Shown in pieces: positions 29,025 through 38,109 of a stretch of 64,000 nt of DNA. The notes beneath the pieces are model-generated. The model had not been told where the DNA came from. It searched no databases and worked only from the letters and a program-made list of their open reading frames with translations. The stretch comes from Stenotrophomonas maltophilia. GTDB lineage: Bacteria; Pseudomonadota; Gammaproteobacteria; Xanthomonadales; Xanthomonadaceae. Where the stretch lies: NCBI RefSeq assembly GCF_900186865.1, contig NZ_LT906480.1, positions 3,738,001-3,802,000 on the forward strand, in the 5' to 3' direction. Made by a program: the position numbers and the translations under genes. The first letter of the stretch is position 1. Each line of letters starts with the position of its first letter.

Positions 29025-31643
29025 TCACGCCACCTTGGCGCCTTCCAGGAAGTCCTGGGCGAAGCGCTGCAGCACGCCGCCGGCCTCGTAGATCGCCACT
29101 TCCTCGTCGCTGTCCAGGCGGCAGGTGACCGGTACGATCACGTCCTGGCCGTCGCGGCGGTGGATGACCAGGGTCAGCTCGGCACGCGGGGTACGCTCGC
29201 CGACCACGTCAAAGGTCTCGGTACCGTCGATCCCCAGGGTCAGGCGGGTGGTGCCCGGCTTGAACTCCAGCGGCAGCACGCCCATGCCGATCAGGTTGGT
29301 GCGGTGGATGCGCTCGAAGCCCTCGGCCACGATCGCCTCCACGCCGGCCAGGCGCACGCCCTTTGCGGCCCAGTCACGGGAGCTGCCCTGGCCGTAGTCG
29401 GCGCCGGCGATGATGATCAGCGGCTGCTTGCGCTGCATGTAGGTCTCGATCGCCTCCCACATGCGCATCACCTTGCCTTCCGGCTCCACGCGCGCCAGCG
29501 AACCCTGCTTCACGCTGCCGTCGTCATTGCGCACCATTTCGTTGAACAGCTTCGGATTGGCGAAGGTGGCGCGCTGCGCGGTCAGGTGGTCGCCGCGATG
29601 CGTGGCGTAGGAATTGAAGTCCTCTTCCGGCAGGCCCATCTTCGCCAGGTATTCGCCGGCGGCACTGGACGCCAGGATCGCGTTGGACGGCGACAGGTGG
29701 TCGGTGGTGATGTTGTCCGGCAGCACCGCCAGCGCGCGCATGCCTGCCAGCGTGCGCTCGCCGGCCAGTGCGCCCTCCCAGTACGGAGGACGGCGGATGT
29801 AGGTGCTCTGCGGGCGCCAGTCGTACAGCGGGCTGACCGCGGCGCCGTGCTCCACGCGCACGTTGAACATCGGGTTGTAGACCTTGCGGAACTGCTCGGG
29901 CTTCACCGAGGCCTTCACCACCGCGTCGATCTCGGCATCGCTGGGCCAGATGTCCTTCAGGCGCACTTCGTTGCCGTCGGCGTCCACGCCCAGCACGTCC
30001 TTCTCGATATCGAAGCGGACGGTGCCGGCGATGGCATAGGCGATCACCAGCGGCGGCGAGGCCAGGAAGGCCTGCTTGGCGTACGGATGGATGCGGCCAT
30101 CGAAGTTGCGGTTACCCGACAGCACGGCCGTGGAATACAGGTCACTGTCGATGATTTCCTGCTGGATCTTCGGATCCAGCGCACCACTCATGCCATTGCA
30201 GGTAGTGCACGCGAAGGCGACGATGCCGAAGCCGAGCTGTTCCAGGTCGGGTAGCAGGCCGGATTCTTCCAGGTACAGCTGGACGGCCTTGGAACCCGGC
30301 GCCAGCGACGACTTCACCCACGGCTTGCGCTGCAGGCCACGTGCGTTGGCGTTGCGCGCCAGCAGCGCTGCGGCGATCACGTTGCGCGGGTTGGAGGTGT
30401 TGGTGCAGCTGGTGATGGCCGCGATGATCACCGCGCCATCGGGCATCAGGCCCTGCGCCTGCTCGGCCTTGCCCGCTTCCAGCTTGGCCTCGTCGGCGAT
30501 GCCGCGCTCGGCCAGCTCGGCAGTGGCCACGCGCTTGTGCGGGTTGGACGGGCCAGCCATGTTGCGCACCACGCTGGACAGGTCGAAGTGCAGCACGCGC
30601 TCGTACTGCGCGGTCGCCAGATCGTCGGCCCACAGACCGGTGGTGCGTGCGTAGTTCTCCACCAGCGCCACCTGCGATTCCTCGCGGCCGGTCAGGCGCA
30701 GGTAATCGATGGTCTGCCCGTCGATGTAGAACATCGCGGCGGTCGCGCCGTATTCCGGGCACATGTTGGAGATGGTGGCGCGGTCACCGATGGTCAGTGC
30801 CGCGGCACCCTCGCCGAAGAATTCAAGCCACGCGCCGACCACGCGTTCCTTGCGCAGGAACTCGGTCAGCGCCAGCACCACGTCGGTGGCGGTGATGCCC
30901 GGCTGCGGGCGGCCACTCAGTTCGACACCGACGGTGTCGGGCAGGCGCATCCACGACGCGCGGCCCAGCATCACGTTCTCCGCTTCCAGACCACCCACAC
31001 CAATGGCGATCACACCCAGCGCATCCACGTGCGGGGTGTGGCTGTCGGTGCCCACGCAGGTATCCGGGAAGGCCACGCCGTCCTGCACGTAGATCACCGG
31101 AGACATCTTCTCCAGGTTGATCTGGTGCATGATGCCGTTGCCCGGCGGAATCACATCCACGTTCTGGAATGCCTGCTTGGTCCAGTCGATGAAGTGGAAA
31201 CGGTCTTCATTGCGACGATCTTCGATCGCGCGGTTCTTCTCGAACGCCTGCGGATCGAAACCACCGCACTCCACCGCCAGCGAGTGATCGACGATCAGCT
31301 GCACCGGCACAACCGGGTTGACCTTGGCCGGGTCGCCACCCTTGTCGGCGATCGCATCACGCAGGCCGGCCAGGTCCACCAGCGCGGTCTGGCCGAGGAT
31401 GTCGTGGCAGACCACGCGCGCCGGGAACCACGGGAAATCGAGGTCGCGACGGCGCTCGATGAGCTGCTTCAGCGAATCGCCGAGCGTGGCCGGGTCGCAG
31501 CGACGCACCAGGTTCTCGGCCAGCACGCGCGAGGTGTACGGCAGGGTGGCGTAGGCGCCGGGCTGGATCGCATCGACAGCGGCACGCGCGTCGAAATAAT
31601 CCAGCGCGCTGCCGGGGAGGTTCTTGCGGTAATCGGTATTCAT
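29025..31643 (-). CDS. acnD: Fe/S-dependent 2-methylisocitrate dehydratase AcnD
   Basis: 872 residues of the aconitase superfamily. Cluster-ligand cysteines are in AAITSCTNTSNPRNVIAAA and VAFACTTCNGMSG; the swivel domain ends with GADYGQGSSRDWAAKGVRLA. The linkage to prpC and prpF and the sequence type (EFLRKERVVGAWLEFFG) identify AcnD rather than housekeeping AcnA. It dehydrates 2-methylcitrate; its product needs PrpF for isomerisation. Third gene of the operon, 97 bp after prpC, with GC-rich dyads in that gap. Confidence 0.93.
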   Translation of the reverse strand: MNTDYRKNLPGSALDYFDARAAVDAIQPGAYATLPYTSRVLAENLVRRCDPATLGDSLKQLIERRRDLDFPWFPARVVCHDILGQTALVDLAGLRDAIADKGGDPAKVNPVVPVQLIVDHSLAVECGGFDPQAFEKNRAIEDRRNEDRFHFIDWTKQAFQNVDVIPPGNGIMHQINLEKMSPVIYVQDGVAFPDTCVGTDSHTPHVDALGVIAIGVGGLEAENVMLGRASWMRLPDTVGVELSGRPQPGITATDVVLALTEFLRKERVVGAWLEFFGEGAAALTIGDRATISNMCPEYGATAAMFYIDGQTIDYLRLTGREESQVALVENYARTTGLWADDLATAQYERVLHFDLSSVVRNMAGPSNPHKRVATAELAERGIADEAKLEAGKAEQAQGLMPDGAVIIAAITSCTNTSNPRNVIAAALLARNANARGLQRKPWVKSSLAPGSKAVQLYLEESGLLPDLEQLGFGIVAFACTTCNGMSGALDPKIQQEIIDSDLYSTAVLSGNRNFDGRIHPYAKQAFLASPPLVIAYAIAGTVRFDIEKDVLGVDADGNEVRLKDIWPSDAEIDAVVKASVKPEQFRKVYNPMFNVRVEHGAAVSPLYDWRPQSTYIRRPPYWEGALAGERTLAGMRALAVLPDNITTDHLSPSNAILASSAAGEYLAKMGLPEEDFNSYATHRGDHLTAQRATFANPKLFNEMVRNDDGSVKQGSLARVEPEGKVMRMWEAIETYMQRKQPLIIIAGADYGQGSSRDWAAKGVRLAGVEAIVAEGFERIHRTNLIGMGVLPLEFKPGTTRLTLGIDGTETFDVVGERTPRAELTLVIHRRDGQDVIVPVTCRLDSDEEVAIYEAGGVLQRFAQDFLEGAKVA

Positions 31644-31740
31644 GGGCTGGCGGAGTACTTGGGGCGGGCCGGGTGCCGGCGGTGCGGCGGCGAAAGCACC
31701 CGGCCGGCACGCGGCCGGCCGGATGGGTACGGCAGGTGGA

Positions 31741-32898
31741 TCAGACGCGCTTGTCGATGGCGACGAAGTCGCGGTCTTCCGGACCGATGTAGTTGGCGCT
31801 CGGGCGGATGATCTTGCCGTCGATACGCTGCTCGACGATGTGCGCGCTCCAGCCGGCGGTGCGGGCGATCACGAACAGGGGAGTGAACATCGCGGTCGGC
31901 ACGCCCATCATGTGGTAGCTGACGGCGCTGAACCAGTCCAGGTTCGGGAACATCTTCTTGATGTCCCACATCACCGATTCCAGGCGCTCGGCGATGTTGT
32001 ACATCTTCATGCTCGACTGCTCTTCGGACAGCTCGCGGGCCACGTCCTTGATCACCTTGTTGCGCGGATCAGAGACGGTGTAGACCGGGTGGCCGAAACC
32101 GATCACCACTTCCTTGCGCTCGACGCGGGCCTTGATGTCTTCCTCGGCCTCATCGGGACTGTCGTAGCGCTTCTGCACTTCGAACGCCACTTCGTTGGCG
32201 CCGCCGTGCTTCGGACCGCGCAGCGCGCCGATGCCACCGCAGATCGCGCTGTACATGTCGCTGCCGGTGCCGGCGATGACGCGGCAGGTGAACGTCGAGG
32301 CGTTGAACTCATGCTCCGCGTACAGGATCAGCGAGGTGTGCATCGCCTTCACCCACGATTCCTGCGGCTTCTCGCCGTGCAGCAGGTGCAGGAAGTGACC
32401 ACCGATCGAGTCATCGTCGGTTTCCACGTCGATGGCACGGCCGTTGTGGCTCCAGTGGTACCAGTACAGCAGCATCGAACCGAGGCAGGCCATCAGCTTG
32501 TCGGCGATGTCACGCGCGCCCGGATGGTTGTGGTCGTCCTTCTCCGGCGCCACGCAGCCGAGCACGGACACGCCGGTACGCATCACGTCCATCGGGTGTG
32601 CCGACGGCGGAAGCTCTTCCAGCGCCGCCTTCACCGCAGCAGGAATGCCACGCAGCGACTTCAGTTTGGCCTTGTACGAAACCAGCTCGGCGCGGGTCGG
32701 CAGCTTGCCGTGCACCAGCAGGTAGGCGATTTCCTCGAACTCGCTGGTGTTGGCCAGGTCCAGGATGTCGTAGCCGCGGTAGTGCAGGTCGTTGCCGCTG
32801 CGGCCCACGCTGCACAGCGCGGTGTTGCCGGCGGCGGTGCCGGACAGGGCGACGGACTTCTTCGGCTTGAAGGTCGGGGTTGCGGTCGTATCGTTCAT
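31741..32898 (-). CDS. prpC: 2-methylcitrate synthase
   Basis: 385 residues of the citrate synthase family. Conserved elements [20 protein letters not shown], the active-site His region [20 protein letters not shown] and [14 protein letters not shown] are present, and the catalytic Asp region lies in the C-terminal part. It condenses propionyl-CoA with oxaloacetate. GGAGGG ribosome site just upstream; 36 bp after prpB. Confidence 0.96.
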   Translation of the reverse strand: MNDTTATPTFKPKKSVALSGTAAGNTALCSVGRSGNDLHYRGYDILDLANTSEFEEIAYLLVHGKLPTRAELVSYKAKLKSLRGIPAAVKAALEELPPSAHPMDVMRTGVSVLGCVAPEKDDHNHPGARDIADKLMACLGSMLLYWYHWSHNGRAIDVETDDDSIGGHFLHLLHGEKPQESWVKAMHTSLILYAEHEFNASTFTCRVIAGTGSDMYSAICGGIGALRGPKHGGANEVAFEVQKRYDSPDEAEEDIKARVERKEVVIGFGHPVYTVSDPRNKVIKDVARELSEEQSSMKMYNIAERLESVMWDIKKMFPNLDWFSAVSYHMMGVPTAMFTPLFVIARTAGWSAHIVEQRIDGKIIRPSANYIGPEDRDFVAIDKRV

Positions 32899-32934
32899 GT
32901 TTCCCTCCGAAAACTCGATGGTGCAGGGTACTGC

Positions 32935-33828
32935 TTATTTCTTGGCGGCGAACAGTGCATCGAGCTGCTGCTCGAAGGCGTGGTAGCCGATGCGGTCGTA
33001 GAGTTCTTCGCGGGTCTGCATGGTCTCCACCACGTTGCGCTGGTGGCCATCGCGGCGCACCGCCTGGTAGACGTTCTCGGCGGCCTTGTTGGCAGCGCGG
33101 AAGGCCGACAGCGGGAACAGCTGGATCGCAACGCCGGCAGAAGCCAGTTCATCGCGGCTGAACAGCGGGGTGGCGCCGAATTCGGTGATGTTGGCCAGCA
33201 CCGGCACCTTCACCGCGTCGACGAAGCGGCGATAGGTGTCCAGGTCGTAGGCCGCCTCGGCGAAGATGCCGTCCGCACCGGCCTCGACACAGGCGATGGC
33301 GCGCTCGATAGCCTTGTCCACGCCGTCCACCTGGATGGCATCGGTACGCGCGATCAGGAAGAAGTCCGGATCGGTCTTGGCATCGGCAGCCGCCTTCACG
33401 CGGTCGACCATTTCACCCTGCGAGACGATTTCCTTGCCCGGGCGGTGACCGCAGCGCTTGGCGCCGACCTGGTCTTCGATGTGGCAGGCGGCCGCGCCGG
33501 CCTTGATCAGCGACTTCACGGTGCGCGCGATGTTGAACGCGCTCGGGCCGAAGCCGGTGTCGATGTCGACCATCAACGGCAGGTCGCAGACATCAGTGAT
33601 GCGGCGCACGTCCACCAGCACGTCTTCCAGGGTGTTGATGCCCAGGTCCGGCAGGCCCAGCGAGCCCGCGGCAACACCGCCGCCGGACAGGTAGATGGCG
33701 CGGAAGCCGGCGCGCTTGGCCAGCAGGGCGTGGTTGGCGTTGATCGCGCCGATCACCTGCAGCGGCAATTCGGCAGCCAGCGCCTCACGGAAGCGGGCAC
33801 CGGCGGAGAAAGGAGTGGAAGCGGTCAT
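32935..33828 (-). CDS. prpB: 2-methylisocitrate lyase
   Basis: 297 residues of the isocitrate lyase/PEP mutase family. Active-site loop [20 protein letters not shown] carries the KRCGHR motif with the catalytic Cys; metal-binding [17 protein letters not shown] is intact. It splits 2-methylisocitrate into pyruvate and succinate. The start at [13 protein letters not shown] is chosen by homology; the frame extends upstream through the promoter to 33918 but that part is not coding. First gene of the operon, about 23 bases from the predicted sigma-54 start site. Confidence 0.96.
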   Translation of the reverse strand: MTASTPFSAGARFREALAAELPLQVIGAINANHALLAKRAGFRAIYLSGGGVAAGSLGLPDLGINTLEDVLVDVRRITDVCDLPLMVDIDTGFGPSAFNIARTVKSLIKAGAAACHIEDQVGAKRCGHRPGKEIVSQGEMVDRVKAAADAKTDPDFFLIARTDAIQVDGVDKAIERAIACVEAGADGIFAEAAYDLDTYRRFVDAVKVPVLANITEFGATPLFSRDELASAGVAIQLFPLSAFRAANKAAENVYQAVRRDGHQRNVVETMQTREELYDRIGYHAFEQQLDALFAAKK

Positions 33829-33862
33829 GCGGCAATCCAGGTTGAAGTACGGGAAAGAGAGC

Positions 33863-33878
33863 GCAAGCACCATGCCAA
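33863..33878 (-). promoter_or_regulatory. Sigma-54 type -24/-12 promoter of the prp operon
   Basis: Read on the minus strand the sequence is TTGGCATGGTGCTTGC, which matches the -24/-12 consensus YTGGCACGRNNNTTGC except for one base after TGGCA. The start point would be near 33851, about 23 bases before prpB. It fits PrpR, whose family works with sigma-54. Confidence 0.8.
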
Positions 33879-33921
33879 GCTGCAAGCCGTTGATTTCACG
33901 GGAATGACGCCCATGCAACAG

Positions 33922-33962
33922 CGAAACATATGAAACATTGAAACAGATGTATCATGAAACAT
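33922..33962. promoter_or_regulatory. Array of GAAACA motifs, candidate PrpR activator sites
   Basis: GAAACA occurs four times in 40 bases (starting at 33923, 33932, 33940 and 33956). The last copy forms an imperfect palindrome, ATGTATCATGAAACAT (33947-33962), one mismatch from perfect. The block lies about 70-110 bases upstream of the predicted sigma-54 start, the usual place for enhancer sites, and overlaps the prpR start region. Confidence 0.6.
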
Positions 33963-33982
33963 CCCGTCCAACGCGCGCCGCC

Positions 33983-35566
33983 ATGTACCTGCCCCGCTCG
34001 CCCCTGCGCCACGCCGATGCCGACCCCAGTCGGCCGGTGATCTGGACCGTCAGCGTCTCGCGGCTGACCGGTCTTCTCGGCGACGTCATTCCCGAGTTCG
34101 ATCGCCGCGCGCGTATCGAGCAGATCAACCTCGGCTTCGAGGAAGCGGTGGACGTGATCGGCCAGCGCCTGCGCCGCGAGCACTGCGACGTGGTCATCGC
34201 CGGCGGCTCCAACGCAGCCTGGCTGCGCAGCCGGCTGGAGCTGCCGCTGGTGCCGATCCAGGCCAACGGCTTCGACCTGATGGAAGCCTTGGCGCGCGCA
34301 CGGCGGATCGCCGGCCGTATCGGCCTGGTCACCCACGCCAGCGACGTGCCGGTGTTCAGCAACTTCCAGCAGAGCTTCGGCCTGGACATCGAGCATCGCC
34401 GCTTCGTCACCCGCGAGGACGCCCGCGACTGCATCGCCGACCTGCGCGCCAACGGCATCGAGGTGATCGTCGGCACTGGCATGGCCATCGACCACGCCGA
34501 ACAGGCCGGCCTGCCCGGCGTGCTGCTGTACTCGGCAGATTCGGTACGGCAGGCGTTCGAGCACGCGTTGGAACTGACCCAGACCCTGGCCCGCTCCGGC
34601 GGCAGCCGGCCCGCGCCGCGCCGCCGTGCCGCACCGCGCAGCGATGCCCACGCCCTGCTCGGCGACAGCGAGGCCATGGCACAGGTGCGCGCACAGATCG
34701 CGCTGTACGCCCCGCATGACAGCACCGTACTGGTCACCGGCGAAACCGGCACCGGCAAGGAACTGGTGGCGCGCCAGCTGCACGCCGCCAGCGGACGCCG
34801 TGGCCGCTTCGTGGCACTGAACTGTGGCGCGATCAGCGAATCGCTGCTGGAAGCGGAGCTGTTCGGCTACAGCGATGGCGCCTTCACCGGCGCACGCCGT
34901 GGCGGCCGCGTCGGCCTGGTTGAGGCCGCTGACGGCGGCACCCTGTTCCTGGATGAAATCGGCGAACTGCCGCTGCCACTGCAGACCCGCCTGCTGCGGG
35001 TGCTGGAAGAACGCGAGGTACTGCGTGTCGGTGCCACCGAGCCGACCCCGGTCGACCTTCGCGTGGTGGCCGCGACCCTGCAGTCGCTCGAGCAGCGCGT
35101 GGCGGCCGGCAGCTTCCGCCGCGACCTGTATTACCGCCTGGCCGCGCTGCGCATCGCCCTGCCCGCACTGCGTGCCCGGCGCGGTGACATCCCGCTGCTG
35201 GCGCAGCATTTCTTCCGCCAGCTGCGTGGTATCGACGCGCCACTGGATGCGGAGGCACTGGCGGTGCTGACCACCGCCGAGTGGCCAGGAAACGTGCGCG
35301 AATTGCGCAATCTGGTGGATCGGCTGCGCATCCATTGGCAACCCGGTGAAGGGCTGATTGATGCCGCGCGACTGCTGCAGCTGGCACCCGAGCTGGTGAA
35401 TGAGGGCGCCGCTGCGCTACCGGTGGAAAGCAACGGCAAGCGGCCGCCGCGTGCGCAGTTGGAAACGCTGTTGCAGGAACACCGCAATGACCGCGAGGGG
35501 ATGGCGCAGGCGCTGGGCGTCTCACGCACTACGCTGTGGCGCTGGCTGCGCGCGGAGAATCTGTAG
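33983..35566 (+). CDS. prpR: PrpR, sigma-54-dependent activator of propionate catabolism
   Basis: About 527 residues. N-terminal PrpR sensor domain (about 15-190; [20 protein letters not shown]), AAA+ domain with Walker [14 protein letters not shown], the sigma-54 contact loop [17 protein letters not shown] and Walker [12 protein letters not shown], and a C-terminal Fis-type helix-turn-helix ([19 protein letters not shown]). 2-Methylcitrate is the known co-activator in the family. I prefer the ATG at 33983; starts at 33947 (ATG) or 33938 (TTG) would place the operator block in the gene. Stop TAG is part of a GTAG repeat. Confidence 0.92.
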   Translation: MYLPRSPLRHADADPSRPVIWTVSVSRLTGLLGDVIPEFDRRARIEQINLGFEEAVDVIGQRLRREHCDVVIAGGSNAAWLRSRLELPLVPIQANGFDLMEALARARRIAGRIGLVTHASDVPVFSNFQQSFGLDIEHRRFVTREDARDCIADLRANGIEVIVGTGMAIDHAEQAGLPGVLLYSADSVRQAFEHALELTQTLARSGGSRPAPRRRAAPRSDAHALLGDSEAMAQVRAQIALYAPHDSTVLVTGETGTGKELVARQLHAASGRRGRFVALNCGAISESLLEAELFGYSDGAFTGARRGGRVGLVEAADGGTLFLDEIGELPLPLQTRLLRVLEEREVLRVGATEPTPVDLRVVAATLQSLEQRVAAGSFRRDLYYRLAALRIALPALRARRGDIPLLAQHFFRQLRGIDAPLDAEALAVLTTAEWPGNVRELRNLVDRLRIHWQPGEGLIDAARLLQLAPELVNEGAAALPVESNGKRPPRAQLETLLQEHRNDREGMAQALGVSRTTLWRWLRAENL

Positions 35567-35586
35567 AGTCGAGCCATGCTCAACTC
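35563..35586 (+). repeat. GTAG repeat whose TAG is the prpR stop codon
   Basis: GTAG followed by AGTCGAGC, loop CAT and GCTCAACT: an 8-bp stem with one mismatch. The TAG at 35564-35566 is the in-frame stop of prpR. Confidence 0.75.
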
Positions 35587-35613
35587 CATGGAAAAGCCGA
35601 GCATCAATCAACG

Positions 35614-36048
35614 CTACGTACCGCTTGCCTCACCGAGATACCACATCATGAAGCCATGGAAGCTCTCCCACCGAGGCTGCTCTTGTCCCGTCACAAACTG
35701 ATCGTGGCGAGCCAGGCGGTAGTCATGTACCTCTTCAGTAGACATATCGTACAAATACATTCCCTCACCCTCGTCAGATGACAGCGGAAGAAAATTAACT
35801 GGGAGCTCGTACCGATCCCAAACGTACTCAGCCTGGTCTGGAATCTTCGGAATTCCAGGGCCAACGATACGCAACAACTCAAGCCTACCGCTCACGGCAG
35901 GCAGCGCGCCATTGATCGCCATGTAGAACATCCACATATCGCAGTGAGGAGCAACGCCCAAGCGACGCATGACCTCGGCCGCCGAAGCGCAATCAGGATT
36001 CCGACGATCCGGGTACGCGCGAACTACGCGCTGGATCAGATCATTCAT
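35614..36048 (-). CDS. SMI1/KNR4 (SUKH)-like protein, possible orphan immunity protein
   Basis: 144 residues (two more if the upstream ATG at 36054 is used). It shows a SUKH-like layout: RRLGVAPHCDMWMFYMAING, a middle acidic part with YVWDRYELPVNFLPLSSDEG, and a late aromatic segment WESFHGFMMWYLGE. SUKH proteins often neutralise polymorphic toxins or regulate cell processes. No toxin gene is adjacent. Base composition is clearly lower in GC than its neighbours, which suggests acquisition by transfer. Family assignment is by pattern and length only. Confidence 0.6.
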   Translation of the reverse strand: MNDLIQRVVRAYPDRRNPDCASAAEVMRRLGVAPHCDMWMFYMAINGALPAVSGRLELLRIVGPGIPKIPDQAEYVWDRYELPVNFLPLSSDEGEGMYLYDMSTEEVHDYRLARHDQFVTGQEQPRWESFHGFMMWYLGEASGT

Positions 36049-36080
36049 CCGCATTCAATTGCCTCCGCATCACTCAATGT

Positions 36081-36542
36081 TCAACACGCCCAGCGCACTT
36101 CTATCGCGAATCGTCCACTCCCAACTGCGGCAATCCACAACAGCAGCACACCCAGCGGCACCTCGCTCAGGTAGAAGAACCAGCTCAACCAATCCGGTAC
36201 GCTCAGTCCCGCAGGAATGCGCGCGATGCCATCGGTCAGCGCCGCCACCGCACAGATCCCCGCCAGCAGCAGGGCCGAAGGCCGGCTGAGCAGGCCCAGC
36301 ACCAGCAGGCCGCCTGCAATCCATTCAATGCCGCCGAGTACCGGCGCACTGAACACCGGGAACGGGATCCCCGCATCAACCAGCGTATGCACCATGCGTT
36401 CGCGGCCCGCATCGGTGAACACCTTGTTCCAGCCGGACACGCAGAACATCACCCCGGCGACGATGCGGGCGATCAACAGCAGGAACGCTTCCACGCCGTG
36501 ACGCGGCGGCGGCACCGCAAACAGGCAACGCCAGGAGGGCAT
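36081..36542 (-). CDS. DoxX-family membrane protein
   Basis: 153 residues with four hydrophobic helices: AFLLLIARIVAGVMFCVSGW, a segment around GGIEWIAGGLLVLGLLSRP, ALLLAGICAVAALTDGI, and WFFYLSEVPLGVLLLWIAAV. The GWNKVF stretch after the first helix is typical of DoxX/YphA proteins. They are thought to act in thiol or redox homeostasis at the membrane; the precise role is unknown. The ATG at 36542 has CCGGAG upstream. Confidence 0.85.
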   Translation of the reverse strand: MPSWRCLFAVPPPRHGVEAFLLLIARIVAGVMFCVSGWNKVFTDAGRERMVHTLVDAGIPFPVFSAPVLGGIEWIAGGLLVLGLLSRPSALLLAGICAVAALTDGIARIPAGLSVPDWLSWFFYLSEVPLGVLLLWIAAVGSGRFAIEVRWAC

Positions 36543-36638
36543 GGCAACTCCGGAAGTCGAGATCATCCATCGGAGTGTGCCGGTTATGGGCCTGCTCGCA
36601 GATGAAGCAAGCCGGTCCATTTGCGACAGCCTGCTCTT

Positions 36639-36664
36639 GTGGAGTCGAGCCCTGCTCGACTGCC
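36639..36664. repeat. GTGG variant of the GTAG repeat
   Basis: GTGGAGTCGAGCCCTGCTCGACTGCC: an 8-bp stem AGTCGAGC / GCTCGACT with a 3-base loop. It abuts the stop codon of the NIF3-like gene and carries GTGG instead of GTAG, so it is a degenerate member. Confidence 0.65.
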
Positions 36665-37015
36665 TCATGCGTCGGCCAGCAGAAGCTCGATCTCCTCCAC
36701 CTGCACCACCGGCACCTGCCACGGATGATGCGGCACGATGCCCTGTTCGAAGATGCGCTGCAGCCGCTGCGGATCGCGCGGCAGGCAGAATTCCAGGCGT
36801 ACGCTGTCGACCACTTCGGTGCGCCCCGCCTCACCCTGCACGGGCGACGCACCCACGCGCGGGCGGAACTGTTCGAACCCCGGCGCCGACCACCACATGC
36901 CGTGCTCGTAGTCGCCGGCCACCAGGGCATCCACCGCCAGGATGCCCTGCTTCACCGCGCCCAGTGCTGCCGACGGCACGAACACCACCACGCGGTACAG
37001 CGCCACGCGATTCAC
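36665..37015 (-). CDS. NIF3-like (YqfO) domain protein
   Basis: 116 residues. The core YRVVVFVPSAALGAVKQGIL, then GDYEHGMWWSAPGFEQFRP and VEFCL-type strands, matches the small standalone YqfO/NIF3 C-terminal domain seen in many proteobacteria. Its molecular role is not established. I set the start at GTG because it overlaps the stop of the upstream acetyltransferase gene as GTGA, with TGGAG about 9 bases before it; no ATG is available in the right place. Confidence 0.75.
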   Translation of the reverse strand: MNRVALYRVVVFVPSAALGAVKQGILAVDALVAGDYEHGMWWSAPGFEQFRPRVGASPVQGEAGRTEVVDSVRLEFCLPRDPQRLQRIFEQGIVPHHPWQVPVVQVEEIELLLADA

Positions 37016-37473
37016 GCCGATGGCTCCAGCGGCATGCGGAAATAGACGACCCGTTCGGTCTCTTCGAAGCCGCAGGCCCGATGCGCGGCGTGAGCCTGCA
37101 CGTCTTCCACGCGACTGTCCGAGGCCAGTTCGCGGCAGCCCGCATCGCGCGTCCACGCCTGCACCGCCGTCAGCAGGGCGCGGCCGACGCCGCGACCTTG
37201 CCACTGCGGCTGCACGTACCAGCCCTCCAGGAACCCCACCGGCGAAGACTCGGTGCCGTTCACGTAGTCATGGCGCAGGCGCACTTCAGCGAAACCAACC
37301 GCCTCGCCATCCGCCGCACAGGCCAAAAACACAGCACCCTCGGCATCTGCCAGCGACTGCGTCAGTTCCTCCAGCGGATCATCGGCATCAGTCCACAGGC
37401 CGAGACGCAACTGCGCCCACGCGGCCGCATCGGCCGGCGTGGCCTGGCGGATCGTGGGCGCGCTGTCGATCAC
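37012..37473 (-). CDS. GNAT-family N-acetyltransferase
   Basis: 153 residues of the GNAT fold: [20 protein letters not shown] at the start, acetyl-CoA binding loop [20 protein letters not shown], and a C-terminal strand ([20 protein letters not shown]). The pattern is similar to aminoglycoside 6'-N-acetyltransferase-like proteins ([28 protein letters not shown]), including AAC(6')-Iz-type enzymes of Stenotrophomonas; whether it gives aminoglycoside resistance must be tested. It overlaps both neighbours by 4 bases (pdxH before, NIF3-like after). Confidence 0.85.
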   Translation of the reverse strand: MIDSAPTIRQATPADAAAWAQLRLGLWTDADDPLEELTQSLADAEGAVFLACAADGEAVGFAEVRLRHDYVNGTESSPVGFLEGWYVQPQWQGRGVGRALLTAVQAWTRDAGCRELASDSRVEDVQAHAAHRACGFEETERVVYFRMPLEPSA

Positions 37474-38069
37474 GGGTACAGCAGGCGCTTGCTCCAGCGC
37501 CCTTCGGCACCGGCTTCATAGCACCAGCGTTCGTGCAGGCGGAACTGCGCGCCGTACCAGAACTCGATGCGGTCGGGCACCACGCGCAGGCCGCTCCAGC
37601 CCTCCGGGCGCGGCACATCCTTGCCCTCGAAGCGGGCTTCGACCTCGGCCACGCGCGCATCGAATTCCTCGCGCGTTGCCAGCGTCTTCGACTGCTGCGA
37701 GGCCCACGCGCCAATCTGGCTCATGCGCGGGCGGCTGGCGAAATAGGCATCGGCTTCGGCATCGGCGACCTGCTCGACACGGCCTTCAATGCGCACCTGG
37801 ATACCGGCCTCGCGCAGGCTGCGCCACAGGAACAACAGCGCGGCCTGCGGATTGGCCTGCATCTCCTGGCCCTTATGGCTGTCCAGGTGGGTGTAGAACA
37901 CGAAACCACGCTCATCGAACGCCTTCATCAGCACGGTACGTGCAGAGGGACGCCCGTGCGTATCGGCGGTGGCCACGGTCATCGCGTTCGGCTCGACCTC
38001 GCGGCTCTGTTTGGCCTCTTCGAACAGGCCGGCAAACGTGGACAGGGCTTCGGCGTACAGGTCGCTCAT
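37470..38069 (-). CDS. pdxH: Pyridoxamine 5'-phosphate oxidase
   Basis: 199 residues. FMN-dependent enzyme that makes pyridoxal phosphate. Motifs: [40 protein letters not shown], and the C-terminal [20 protein letters not shown] that binds FMN/PLP, ending RWSKRLLYP. First gene of a tight minus-strand set pdxH-GNAT-NIF3-like, all with 4-base overlaps, so they are co-translated. Confidence 0.96.
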   Translation of the reverse strand: MSDLYAEALSTFAGLFEEAKQSREVEPNAMTVATADTHGRPSARTVLMKAFDERGFVFYTHLDSHKGQEMQANPQAALLFLWRSLREAGIQVRIEGRVEQVADAEADAYFASRPRMSQIGAWASQQSKTLATREEFDARVAEVEARFEGKDVPRPEGWSGLRVVPDRIEFWYGAQFRLHERWCYEAGAEGRWSKRLLYP

Positions 38070-38109
38070 GATTGCGTTCTTCTCACACGGATTGGGCTAT
38101 TGTGGCTGC

